From Acidothermaceae bacterium (GTDB lineage: Bacteria; Actinomycetota; Actinomycetes; Acidothermales; Acidothermaceae), in assembly GCA_025925185.1 (NCBI GenBank), contig JAICLV010000003.1, positions 1 to 37,407 of the forward strand: 37,407 nt of DNA, in the 5' to 3' direction. A model generated the notes under the pieces. It had not been told where the DNA came from, searched no databases, and was given only the letters and a program-made list of their open reading frames with translations. This document shows, piece by piece, positions 8,363 to 16,115 of the stretch. Within the stretch, counting starts at the first letter, position 1. Every line of letters starts with the position of its first letter. Made by a program: the position numbers and the translations under genes.

Positions 8363-8426
8363 GGTCGGATTCCTCGCTTGCGACGGCGCAGGCCGGCGAT
8401 GGCGTGCCAGCCCACGTCTTGTCCGG

Positions 8427-8831
8427 TTACGCCTTCGGCGTCGTGGTGATGGTGACGTCGAGGGACGTGGCGGTGACTGCGTCGATCGGCGCGGTGCAGT
8501 CGAACTCGGTGTCGGTCGAGTCGTACGTGCCCGTCGTGCAGGTGACGGGGGTGTACGTCGCTGGCGAGCTGCCATCGTTGTTCCATTGGACGGTCACCGT
8601 CGACGCCGTGTAGTCGCCGTTGACCCACACCGTCACGCCGTCGAGCTTGCTGATGTCATCGGCGTTGATGTTGTAGTCGATGTGGTCGACGGTGCCACCC
8701 GTGACGCTGACGGTGCCGTAACCGACGTGCTGATTCGTCGGCATCGTGTTGCTGTCGGTGAACGCTGCTCCACCGGCGGCGAGCGCCGCGACAATCGCGG
8801 CAGCCCCCACAAGCTTTGTCTTGGTGTGCAT
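8427..8831 (-). CDS. Small exported protein with SipW-type signal peptide (camelysin/TasA-like)
   Basis: The 134-residue product starts MHTKTKLVGAAAIVAALA. GGAGG stands seven bases before the ATG, which settles the start, although the frame continues upstream. The hydrophobic segment runs into GGAAFTDSNT, the A-x-FTDS pattern typical of SipW-dependent exported proteins such as TasA and camelysins. The mature part is threonine/valine/aspartate-rich (VTVWVNGDYTAST and similar), as expected of a beta-sandwich surface or fibre protein, and has two cysteines flanking about 13 residues that may form a disulfide. It lies 64 bases upstream of, and in the same direction as, the S26B signal peptidase, so substrate and peptidase form an operon. 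I cannot assign a biological role beyond a secreted surface or matrix component. Confidence 0.8.
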   Translation of the reverse strand: MHTKTKLVGAAAIVAALAAGGAAFTDSNTMPTNQHVGYGTVSVTGGTVDHIDYNINADDISKLDGVTVWVNGDYTASTVTVQWNNDGSSPATYTPVTCTTGTYDSTDTEFDCTAPIDAVTATSLDVTITTTPKA

Positions 8832-9118
8832 GGGACTTCCTCCAGTTTTGTCATCCGTGACAATGTCGGCCGCTATGCCCATGCAAGGGGAAGAGCGGCC
8901 GTATTTGACGTTCCTGTCGTTGCGCCTGTCGGCCGCCCAATAGCACTGCTGAGTTGAATCGACTCGCACCACGAGCAACGTCACCCTCATGGCCCAACCA
9001 ATTGGCGTTCGCCAAGACGGATTGCGCCGAATGACGCAACGGGAATGCGATCCAATGCACCCGCGACCACGGATTTCACCTGGCGTCCGGCGCTACCGGG
9101 TCAATACGCTCGCCAGCC
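8832..9118. other. Divergent intergenic region between the FTDS-protein gene and ridA
   Basis: These 287 bases hold the upstream regions of two divergent genes. An inverted repeat with 8-bp arms (CGGCCGCT at 8867-8874 and AGCGGCCG at 8894-8901) sits in the leader of the minus-strand gene. A 14-bp palindrome (TTGGCG-TT-CGCCAA) occupies 9002-9015. TACGCT at 9105-9110, eight bases before the ridA ATG, could be a -10 element giving a nearly leaderless transcript. No coding frame is convincing here. Confidence 0.5.
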
Positions 9119-9502
9119 ATGACTACTGAACATGAAGCCGTCCGGCGCATCTCGTCCGCCGCCAAATGGGAGCCGATCGTCGGCTACAGCCGCGCGGTCG
9201 TGGCGGGGTCGCTGGTCGAGGTCTCGGGCACCACGGCGCCGGAGGCCGGCGCCGACCCATACGAGCAGGCGAAGGCGGCCATCGAGAAGGTTCGACTGGC
9301 ACTGGAGAAGGCCGGGTGTGGACTCGCCGACGTCGTCCGCACCCGCATGTTCGTCACCGACATCTCGCGCTGGGAGGAGTACGGCCGCGCGCACGGCGAG
9401 GCGTTCGGCGACGTCCGGCCGGCGACGTCGATGGTCGAGGTCAGTGCGCTGATCGACCCCGCGATGCTCGTCGAGATCGAGGCGACCGCCTACCTCGGCT
9501 GA
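9119..9502 (+). CDS. RidA/YjgF/UK114-family protein
   Basis: This 127-residue protein belongs to the RidA family, whose archetype hydrolyses reactive enamine/imine intermediates from PLP enzymes. Family features visible are [21 protein letters not shown] near the N-terminus, [12 protein letters not shown] in the middle, and [12 protein letters not shown] with the conserved arginine (about residue 101), followed by [10 protein letters not shown] at the end. Length and domain coverage are complete. It is read toward hisF and precedes it by about 75 bases, so it may be co-expressed, but there is no overlap. Members close to this one are often annotated only as Rid-family hydrolases of unknown substrate, so I avoid a gene symbol. 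Confidence 0.92.
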   Translation: MTTEHEAVRRISSAAKWEPIVGYSRAVVAGSLVEVSGTTAPEAGADPYEQAKAAIEKVRLALEKAGCGLADVVRTRMFVTDISRWEEYGRAHGEAFGDVRPATSMVEVSALIDPAMLVEIEATAYLG

Positions 9503-9577
9503 GCGGGGTTTGGCGTGGCACATGCCGCGTCGTCCCTGTCTCGGCGGCTCGCGTCCGAGTGCGGGTACCGTGACCGC

Positions 9578-10363
9578 GTGCCCGCCACCGACACCCGCCT
9601 CGCCGTTCGGGTTATCCCTTGTCTCGACGTCGACGCCGGCCGCGTCGTGAAGGGCGTCAACTTCGTCGACCTGCGCGACGCCGGTGACCCGGTCGAGATG
9701 GCCCGCGTGTACGACGCCGAGGGCGCCGACGAGCTGGTCTTCCTCGACATCACCGCGAGCAGCGGCGAACGCGAGACCACCTACGACGTCGTCCGGCGAA
9801 CCGCCGAGCAGGTGTTCATCCCGCTGACGGTGGGCGGGGGAGTCCGCAGCGCAGACGACTTCGACAAGCTGCTGCGCGCCGGCGCCGACAAGGTGGGCGT
9901 CAACACCGCGGCGATCGCGCGCCCTGAGCTATTGGCGGAGGCCGCCGACCGGTTCGGCGCGCAGTGCGTCGTGCTGTCGATCGACGCCCGACGGGCGACC
10001 GGCGACACGCGCACCGAGTCGGGGTTCGAGGTCACCACGCACGGCGGACGACGAGGCACAGGCGGTGACGCGGTCGCGTGGGCGGCCCGCGCGGCGGACT
10101 TGGGGGCCGGCGAGATCTTGCTGAACTCGATGGACGCCGACGGCACGCTGGCCGGGTTCGACCTCCCGCTGATCGCGGCGGTGCGGGCCGTCGTGAACGT
10201 GCCGGTCATCGCGAGTGGCGGCGCAGGCAAGTCCGGCGACTTCGGGCCGGCCGTCGACGCCGGCGCCGACGCGGTGCTCGCGGCTTCGGTGTTCCACTTC
10301 GGCGCGCTGCGGATCGGCGAGGTGAAGGCCGCGCTGCGCGCGGCGGGCCACCCGGTGCGGTGA
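9578..10363 (+). CDS. hisF: Imidazole glycerol phosphate synthase cyclase subunit HisF
   Basis: HisF converts PRFAR plus ammonia from HisH into imidazole glycerol phosphate and AICAR. The 261-residue (beta/alpha)8 barrel shows Asp17 in [19 protein letters not shown] and Asp136 in LSIDARR as the catalytic pair. Phosphate-binding loops TVGGGVRS and [12 protein letters not shown] are also visible. The frame is open from a GTG at 9515, but the family N-terminus fits the GTG at 9578, and TACCGT ending six bases before it suggests a leaderless start there. The gene is separated from hisH-priA by about 7.8 kb of unrelated genes, unlike the compact order common in actinobacteria. Confidence 0.96.
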   Translation: MPATDTRLAVRVIPCLDVDAGRVVKGVNFVDLRDAGDPVEMARVYDAEGADELVFLDITASSGERETTYDVVRRTAEQVFIPLTVGGGVRSADDFDKLLRAGADKVGVNTAAIARPELLAEAADRFGAQCVVLSIDARRATGDTRTESGFEVTTHGGRRGTGGDAVAWAARAADLGAGEILLNSMDADGTLAGFDLPLIAAVRAVVNVPVIASGGAGKSGDFGPAVDAGADAVLAASVFHFGALRIGEVKAALRAAGHPVR

Positions 10364-10391
10364 AGATCACGGCTGGCTTCGGAGCGGGCTG

Positions 10392-10796
10392 ATGCCTGGC
10401 TGGGCGTGGTCGCTGATCGGTGTGGTCACCGGGCTGCTTGTGTTGTGGCTGCTGCTGATCGCCGTGCTGTGGGCGACGAAGCCCGACGAGCTGCGGGTCC
10501 GGGAGCTGCTGCGGTTATTGCCGGACGTCGTGCGCCTGGTGCGGCGCCTCGCCGCCGACGCCACGCTGCCGCGCGGGGTCAGGTTGCGGCTGTGGCTGCT
10601 CCTGGTCTACCTGGCGCTGCCGATTGACCTGGTGCCCGACTTCGTCCCGGTGTTGGGCTACGCGGACGACGCGATCGCGGTCGCGCTCGTCTTGCGGTCG
10701 GTGATCCGCCGCGCCGGCCCTGACGCGGTGGCCGGACACTGGCCGGGAACTCCGGAGGGTCTGGCCGCCTTCCGCCGGCTCGCCCGGCTCGACTGA
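10392..10796 (+). CDS. DUF1232 (YkvA-like) membrane protein
   Basis: The 134-residue protein has an N-terminal membrane helix (residues about 5-27, WSLIGVVTGLLVLWLLLIAV). A DUF1232 domain follows, with its hallmark LPIDLVPDFVPVLGYADDAI at about residues 76-95. Proteins with this domain are small membrane-associated proteins of unknown function. The gene follows hisF by 28 bases in the same direction, so it probably shares its transcript. A short relation to histidine synthesis is not implied. The start ATG is reasonable, because the first helix begins directly after it. Confidence in the family is high; no function can be assigned. Confidence 0.9.
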   Translation: MPGWAWSLIGVVTGLLVLWLLLIAVLWATKPDELRVRELLRLLPDVVRLVRRLAADATLPRGVRLRLWLLLVYLALPIDLVPDFVPVLGYADDAIAVALVLRSVIRRAGPDAVAGHWPGTPEGLAAFRRLARLD

Positions 10797-10893
10797 GCGG
10801 CAGCGCAGTTCGGCGACGATAGCGCCAAGAGCCGGGTGATCGACGTAGCATCTGATCAAACGATTGCTGACGCGTTCGACGTTGGAGGCGGCC

Positions 10894-11091
10894 GTGTCGG
10901 TTGCCAAGTGGGTCGGCAGGCTCGCTGCCGGTGGCGCTGCCGGTGTTGCCGGGGTGGTGGCCAGGGTGGCCCGGCCGGTGGCGGGTGCTTTTCGGTCCTG
11001 GTGTCAGGCGCGCTACAACCACGCGATCCAGCGGCCGGTGTTCCCGTCGGCCAGTCAGCTCGCGTTGAAACGCTGGCTCGCCTCGCGCTAA
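10894..11091 (+). CDS. Small hypothetical protein (65 aa)
   Basis: A GTG preceded by GGAGG at a five-base spacing opens a 65-residue frame with strong third-position G/C bias. The predicted protein has a glycine/alanine/valine-rich amphipathic first half (GRLAAGGAAGVAGVVARVA). The second half is aromatic and basic (SWCQARYNHAIQRPVF), ending LALKRWLASR. I do not recognise a family. The good ribosome-binding site and the absence of any competing gene make it plausible as real. The hydrophobic stretch is broken by charged residues, so it is more likely a peripheral helix than a membrane span. It lies just upstream of the RES/Xre operator. Confidence 0.5.
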   Translation: MSVAKWVGRLAAGGAAGVAGVVARVARPVAGAFRSWCQARYNHAIQRPVFPSASQLALKRWLASR

Positions 11092-11130
11092 CGGGACCCC
11101 GCTGCGAAAACCGGGCGGCGGACCCGTGCG

Positions 11131-11161
11131 GTTGCGGTGGTGAGGTTGTCACCACCGCAAC
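11131..11161 (+). promoter_or_regulatory. Perfect 13-bp inverted repeat upstream of the antitoxin gene
   Basis: GTTGCGGTGGTGA at 11131-11143 and TCACCACCGCAAC at 11149-11161 are exact reverse complements with a 5-base spacer. The second arm abuts TACACT (11162-11167), a good -10 hexamer that ends six bases before the antitoxin ATG, implying a leaderless message. A repressor on the palindrome would cover the -35/-10 spacer. Autoregulation by the Xre-type antitoxin is the natural explanation, by analogy with known RES/Xre pairs. Confidence 0.78.
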
Positions 11162-11173
11162 TACACTGAACCC

Positions 11174-11728
11174 ATGACCACCGTCACAGAACGCATCCCA
11201 GAGTTGGCCGACCTGCTCGGCGCGCTGCCGGCGCGCGAGCGCCACGAGGTCGAAGAGGCGTACCTGCGGGTGGTCGCGACCGCGCCGCGCAACCGGCCGC
11301 GCAGCCTGCACCCGGCGATCCGCACACACGCGCCCGAGGCGGCGGCCGCGGCGGTCGCGCGCGGCCTCGCCCGCGAGGCCGCGAGCCGAGAGCAGCTGGT
11401 GGCCGACTCGTTGTCGACGGCGCAGGTCGCCGCGCTGCTCGGCGTGAGCCCCGCCGCGATCACCAAGCGGCGCGGAAAGGGCGGGCTGATCGCCTTCAAG
11501 CACAAGGAGGACTGGCGCTACCCGCGCTGGCAGTTCGACGGCGCCGCCGTGCTGCCGGGCGCGATCGCGGCGTGGCAGGTGCTGCCCGACCGGCACGACG
11601 TCGCGGGCCTGGTCCGGTGGTTCGCCTTGCCGTCGCGCCACCTCGCCGGCCGCACGCCGGCGCAGGCGATCAGCGACGGCGACGTCGACGCCGTGGTTGA
11701 CGCCGCCTCGTACGTCGGCAGCCGGTGA
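11174..11728 (+). CDS. Xre/MbcA-like antitoxin of the RES toxin
   Basis: The 184-residue protein carries a helix-turn-helix in its centre (about residues 75-98, STAQVAALLGVSPAAITKRR). A lysine-rich strand (FKHKEDWRYPRWQF) and a C-terminal toxin-binding region follow; that region ends TPAQAISDGDVDAVVDAASY and resembles the MbcA/ParS/Xre antitoxin C-terminal domain. The following gene is a RES-domain toxin and overlaps by four bases (GTGA), the standard pairing. The ATG at 11174 lies six bases after TACACT, suggesting leaderless translation, and no ribosome-binding site is seen. It should neutralise the toxin and repress the operon through the palindrome upstream. Function is inferred from pairing and motif, not from a close match I can name. 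Confidence 0.83.
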   Translation: MTTVTERIPELADLLGALPARERHEVEEAYLRVVATAPRNRPRSLHPAIRTHAPEAAAAAVARGLAREAASREQLVADSLSTAQVAALLGVSPAAITKRRGKGGLIAFKHKEDWRYPRWQFDGAAVLPGAIAAWQVLPDRHDVAGLVRWFALPSRHLAGRTPAQAISDGDVDAVVDAASYVGSR

Positions 11729-12366
11729 GCCCGCCCCGTCGAAGACAAGCGCGGACAACGCCGGGCGAGCCGGAACGCGTCACGCTGCCCGCCCGCCTCC
11801 CGCTGCTGCGCATCTACGACTCGCACTTCTATCGCGACGGCGCGAGTTTCCGGCACCTCGGCCCGCACGTGCGCGGGCGATGGGACCACCACCTGCCCGA
11901 CCCGGACACTGGCGCCCCGGTCCCCAACGGCGAGCGCGGCGTCCTTTACGTGACCCTCACGCTGCGCTGCGCGGTGGCCGAGGTGTACGGCGACGACCGG
12001 CGGGTGTCGCCGTCGTCCACCCAACGGCTCGCCGTGCTCGAGGTCGACCGCCCGCTCGACCTGGTCGACACCAGGGGGCTCGCCGCCGTCCCGCTTGGCG
12101 TCGCGGCAGGGGCGCTGCGCGCGCGCGACCGTGACCTCACCCAGCGCATCGCCCGCCAGCTGTACGCGCAGACCGACGCCGACGGACTGCTCTACGAGGG
12201 TTGGCAGACCGGCGAGACGTGCGTATGCCTGTGGGAGCGGGTCGCCGAGCGGGTCGAGGTGCTCGACGACCGCGGCCTGATCGACGACCCGTTCGTCGCG
12301 CTCGACCTCGCGGTCGTCGCCGACGAGCTGCTCTACGACTGGCCTGGCATCTCGTCACAGCAGTGA
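11725..12366 (+). CDS. RES-domain NAD-degrading toxin
   Basis: The 213-residue protein has the RES fold typical of toxins that consume NAD+ (MbcT and related). Residues that match the family are Arg29 and Tyr31 in LLRIYDSHF and Glu86 in CAVAEVYGD, followed by the C-terminal segment DGLLYEGWQTGETCVCLWER. In many members the last region reads Y-x-S with a conserved serine; here it reads Tyr156-Glu157-Gly158, so the serine may be absent or shifted. The gene starts with GTG overlapping the antitoxin stop, and the order antitoxin-toxin is the usual one. A weakened toxin or a subfamily with a different residue set are both possible. Confidence 0.85.
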   Translation: MSPPRRRQARTTPGEPERVTLPARLPLLRIYDSHFYRDGASFRHLGPHVRGRWDHHLPDPDTGAPVPNGERGVLYVTLTLRCAVAEVYGDDRRVSPSSTQRLAVLEVDRPLDLVDTRGLAAVPLGVAAGALRARDRDLTQRIARQLYAQTDADGLLYEGWQTGETCVCLWERVAERVEVLDDRGLIDDPFVALDLAVVADELLYDWPGISSQQ

Positions 12367-12469
12367 AAGTAAGCGTTTGACGGCTGGTGCAAACTGGACC
12401 GAGGTTCTCCGGGGCCCGGTTGTCGCGAGCGCGGCCGGGTACGCGGCACCGACGATCGGACACGGAGTC

Positions 12470-14296
12470 ATGGCAACGGTGCGCATCGAGGATCGCCTCG
12501 ACGCTCCAGCCGTCGAACCCGTGCTTCGCCGTGGCTTTCGCCTCCTGGCAAAGGGAATTCGCGAAGAGCGCAAGGTCTTCATCTTCGCCGCCGTCTCCAG
12601 CGGCACGTACGGCCTGATGACCGTCGCCAGCTCGTGGGTGCTCGGCCAGGTCACCAGCAGGGTCATCCTGCCCTCGATCAAGAACGGCCACGCGACGACA
12701 AGCGCGCTGGTGGCGGCGGTCGCCGCGATCGTCGCGGTCGCCATGGTCAAAGCGGCCGGCATCGTCGGCCGCCGGATCGGCGCGAGCGTGATGCAGGCCA
12801 ACCTGGAGGCCGCGTACCGGCGCCGGGTCACCCGCAGCTACCTGCGGCTGCCGATGGAGTGGCACCAGCGGCACCCGACCGGCGAGCTGCTGTCGAACGC
12901 CAACGCCGACGTGACGACGATGTGGGATTTCGTCTCACCACTGCCGTTCTCCGTCGGCGTGCTGGTGATGGTCGTGGTCGCCGCGGTCTCGATGCTGGTC
13001 GTCGACCCGGTCATCGCCCTCGTCGGCGTGCTCGTTTTCCCGGCCGTCGCCCTGCTCAACTACGTCTACCAGCGGACGATGGGCCCGGTCGCGAACCGCG
13101 CCCAGCAGCTGCGAGCAGACGTCAGCCAAGTGGCGCACGAAAGCTTCGACGGCGCCCTCGTCGTCAAGACGCTGGGACGCGAGGCCGACGAGACCCGCCG
13201 GTTCTCGCAAATCGCGTGGGAGTTGCGCGACGCGAACGTCGAGGTCGGGCGCCGGCGCGGGTTCTTCGACCCCGTCGTGCAGGCGTTGCCCAACCTCGGC
13301 CTGCTCGTGGTGCTGGTCGTCGGGGCGCACCGGGTGGTCTCCGGCGCCATGAGCACCGGACAGCTGGTCGAGGTCGCCTACCTGTTCACCCTGCTCGCGT
13401 TCCCGATCAGGGCGATCGGCTGGGTGCTCGGCGGCATGGCCGAAAGCGTCGTCGGCGGGGAGCGCGTAACCCGGGTGCTGCGAGCCACCGGCGCCCTCGA
13501 GTACGGCGAAGACCAGCTACCGGACGACGGCGCCGCGCACGTGGAGTTGCGCTCCGTCGACTTCGCGTACGGCGAGGCGAAGGTGCTCTCCGGCGTCACG
13601 TTCCCGGTCGTCGCGGGCCGCACGGTCGCCGTGGTCGGACCCACCGGCGCGGGCAAGTCGACCCTCACGATGCTGCTGGTGCGGCTCGTCGACCCGCACG
13701 CCGGCAAGGTCTTCCTGGACGGCGTCGACATGCGTGCGACGGCGCGCGGGCAGGTGGCGGCGTCGGTCGCGATCGTCCCCCAGCAGACCTTCCTGTTCGA
13801 GGACACCGTGCGCGGCAACGTCACGCTCGGCGCCGAGATGGACGACGCGGCCGTGTGGGCGGCACTGGAGCTGGCGCAGGCCGCTCGGTTCGTGCGCGCC
13901 CTGCCGGACGGCCTCGACACCCGGGTTGGCGAGCGCGGGGTGACGCTGTCGGGCGGCCAGCGGCAGCGCGTCGCGTTGGCCCGGGCGCTGGTGCGCCGTC
14001 CGCGGCTGCTCATCTTGGACGACGCGACCAGCAGCGTCGACCCGCGGGTCGAGGCGCGCATTCTCACCGGCTTGCGCGACGCCGCCCTGCCGTCGACGGT
14101 CGTCGTGGTGGCGCACCGCAGCGCGACGATCCGGCTCGCCGACGAGATCGTCTACGTCGAGCAAGGAGCCGTCGTCGATCGCGGCCGGCACGAGGACGTC
14201 GTCGCTCGGTGCGAGGGCTACCGCTCCCTCGTCACGGCGTACGAGTTGCGCGAGGACGAGGCGGAGGCGGACGACGACGGCGAGGTGAGCCGATGA
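12470..14296 (+). CDS. ABC exporter subunit 1 (membrane and ATPase domains, degenerate Walker B)
   Basis: Starting at the ATG that begins MATVRIEDRLDAPAV, this is a 608-residue half-transporter with six predicted helices (about residues 35-325) and an ATPase domain. Motifs seen are Walker A GPTGAGKST (~390-398), signature LSGGQ (~493-497), Walker B LLILDDAT and the H-loop VVVAHRS. The residue after the Walker B Asp is Asp518, where a catalytic Glu is normal. The next gene has the normal Glu but an altered signature (LSAGE). That combination gives one impaired and one normal ATP site, as in heterodimeric exporters of the TM287/288 and BmrCD type. The frame is open from 12377, but the first ~31 residues look unlike the family. 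The substrate is unknown. Confidence 0.93.
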   Translation: MATVRIEDRLDAPAVEPVLRRGFRLLAKGIREERKVFIFAAVSSGTYGLMTVASSWVLGQVTSRVILPSIKNGHATTSALVAAVAAIVAVAMVKAAGIVGRRIGASVMQANLEAAYRRRVTRSYLRLPMEWHQRHPTGELLSNANADVTTMWDFVSPLPFSVGVLVMVVVAAVSMLVVDPVIALVGVLVFPAVALLNYVYQRTMGPVANRAQQLRADVSQVAHESFDGALVVKTLGREADETRRFSQIAWELRDANVEVGRRRGFFDPVVQALPNLGLLVVLVVGAHRVVSGAMSTGQLVEVAYLFTLLAFPIRAIGWVLGGMAESVVGGERVTRVLRATGALEYGEDQLPDDGAAHVELRSVDFAYGEAKVLSGVTFPVVAGRTVAVVGPTGAGKSTLTMLLVRLVDPHAGKVFLDGVDMRATARGQVAASVAIVPQQTFLFEDTVRGNVTLGAEMDDAAVWAALELAQAARFVRALPDGLDTRVGERGVTLSGGQRQRVALARALVRRPRLLILDDATSSVDPRVEARILTGLRDAALPSTVVVVAHRSATIRLADEIVYVEQGAVVDRGRHEDVVARCEGYRSLVTAYELREDEAEADDDGEVSR

Positions 14297-16107
14297 CCGC
14301 GTCGTCCGCGTCGTCTGCGTCGCCCGCGTCGTCCGGGCTCGCCAACGCCCGCACCGGCAACTGGAGCACCTTCGTGCGGGGCGTGCGCACATCACCCGAG
14401 TTCGCGCAGGGCTTTTGGGTCACGCTCACGCTTGCGCTGGTGGCCACGGCGGGGCAGGTCGTGGTGCCGATCGCGATCCAGCAGACGATCGACGGCGGGC
14501 TGCTCGCCGAGGGCGGGCCCGACGTCCGCTACGTCGAAGCGGTGGCCGGATTTACTGCGATCGCCCTCCTGGTGACCGCGTTGTGCTCGTACCTGACGAA
14601 CGTCCGGCTCTATCGCTCCACCGAGGGCGGCTTAGCGACGCTGCGGATCAAGGCGTTCCGGCATGTGCACGACCTGTCGATGCTGCACCAGCAAACGCAC
14701 TCGCGCGGCTCGCTGGTCTCACGGGTCACCAGCGACGTCGACTCGATCAGCACGTTCATGCAGTGGGGCGGGGTCATCATCGTCGTCAGCGTCGGCCAGA
14801 TGCTCGTCGCCACCGTGTTGATGCTGGTTTGGTCGTGGCAGCTGACACTGCTCGTCTTCGGCTGCTTCGCGCCGCTGTTCTTCGCGATGCGCCGCTTCCA
14901 GCGCTGGATCGCCGAGGCCTACGACATCGTCCGGGTTCGCGTCGGCGACATGCTCGGGGCGGTCGCGGAGACCGTGGTCGGGGCGCCGGTGATCCGTGCG
15001 TACGGCGTCGAGAAGCGCACCGCCGACCGCATCGACCGCACGGTGAAGCGTTATCGCGACTCCTTCGTGCGGGCGCAAAAGATCGTCGCGTTCACGTTCA
15101 GCACCGGCGAGGTGGTCGCCGGAGTCGCCACCGCGGGCTGTGTCGTGCTCGGTGTCGTGCTGGGAGTCGGGGACGACCTCAGCGCGGGCAAGTTGCTCGG
15201 GTTTCTGTTTGTCGTCACGCTTTTCGTCCAGCCGGTGCAGACCGCTGCCGAGATGCTGGGCGAGGCGCAAAACGCGGTGTCGGGCTGGCGTCGGGTGCTT
15301 GACGTGCTCGACCTGCCCGCCGACGTCCAAGACCCGGGTGGGTCAGGTCTCACGCTGCCCGCCGGACCCATCGGCGTGCGGTTCGACCACGTCTCGTTCG
15401 CGTACCTCGGCGAGCGGACGGTGCTGCACGACGTCGACCTCGAGATCGCGCCGCGGCTGCGGGTGGCCGTCGTGGGGGAGACCGGCTCGGGCAAGACCAC
15501 GTTCGCGAAGCTGCTGACCCGCCTGATGGACCCCGGCGAGGGCGCCATCAGGTTGAACGGCGTCGACCTGCGGCGGGTGCGCTTCGACGAGCTGCGCTCG
15601 CGCGTGGTGATGGTCCCGCAGGACGGCTTCTTGTTCGACGCGTCCGTCGCCGACAACGTCCGCTTCGGCGCGCCGCGGCAGGCCATCTCCGACTCCGACA
15701 TCGAGGCGGCGCTCGCCGACCTCGGCCTGGCCGACTGGCTCGAAACGCTGCCCTTCGGCCTGCACACGCCGGTCGGGGAGCGCGGTGGCTCGTTGTCGGC
15801 GGGGGAGCGGCAGCTGGTCGCGCTCGCCCGCGCTTACGTCGCCGAGCCCGACCTGCTCGTGCTCGACGAGGCGACGTCAGCGGTCGACCCCGCCACCGAC
15901 GTCCGGATCCAACGCGCGCTCGACAGCGTGACGCGCGGTCGCACGTCGGTCACGATCGCGCACCGGTTGTCGACGGCCGAGTCGGCGGACGACGTGCTCG
16001 TGTTCGACGCCGGCCGACTCGCCGAGCGGGGGCGGCACGCCGACCTGTTGGCGCTCGAGGGTGTGTACGCGCGGTTGCACGCGTCGTGGCGCGGCTCGCT
16101 GCGCTGA
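14293..16107 (+). CDS. ABC exporter subunit 2 (membrane and ATPase domains, canonical Walker B)
   Basis: This 604-residue half-transporter starts at an ATG overlapping the previous stop (ATGA). A serine/alanine-rich N-terminus precedes six predicted helices, beginning with GFWVTLTLALVATAG at about residue 40. The ATPase domain has Walker A GETGSGKTT (~395-403), signature LSAGERQ (~500), Walker B LLVLDEAT with the catalytic Glu (~525) and H-loop IAHRLS. The variant signature would face subunit 1's degenerate Walker B, leaving one active site formed by this subunit's Walker motifs and LSGGQ of subunit 1. The same frame stays open 1.6 kb upstream inside subunit 1, a high-GC artefact. It is most likely a drug, lipid or peptide exporter. 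Confidence 0.94.
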   Translation: MTASSASSASPASSGLANARTGNWSTFVRGVRTSPEFAQGFWVTLTLALVATAGQVVVPIAIQQTIDGGLLAEGGPDVRYVEAVAGFTAIALLVTALCSYLTNVRLYRSTEGGLATLRIKAFRHVHDLSMLHQQTHSRGSLVSRVTSDVDSISTFMQWGGVIIVVSVGQMLVATVLMLVWSWQLTLLVFGCFAPLFFAMRRFQRWIAEAYDIVRVRVGDMLGAVAETVVGAPVIRAYGVEKRTADRIDRTVKRYRDSFVRAQKIVAFTFSTGEVVAGVATAGCVVLGVVLGVGDDLSAGKLLGFLFVVTLFVQPVQTAAEMLGEAQNAVSGWRRVLDVLDLPADVQDPGGSGLTLPAGPIGVRFDHVSFAYLGERTVLHDVDLEIAPRLRVAVVGETGSGKTTFAKLLTRLMDPGEGAIRLNGVDLRRVRFDELRSRVVMVPQDGFLFDASVADNVRFGAPRQAISDSDIEAALADLGLADWLETLPFGLHTPVGERGGSLSAGERQLVALARAYVAEPDLLVLDEATSAVDPATDVRIQRALDSVTRGRTSVTIAHRLSTAESADDVLVFDAGRLAERGRHADLLALEGVYARLHASWRGSLR

Positions 16108-16115
16108 GATTCGCG

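Noticed and set aside
9002..9015. 14-bp palindrome between the FTDS-protein gene and ridA
   Set aside because: Six-base arms with a two-base spacer are expected occasionally by chance in GC-rich DNA; position relative to either promoter is not decisive.
12634..14292. A long open frame continuous with exporter subunit 2 suggests a 1157-residue fusion protein
   Set aside because: The first 553 codons are an arginine/glycine-rich shadow of subunit 1 in another frame. The true start at 14293 overlaps the subunit 1 stop and gives a family-like N-terminus.
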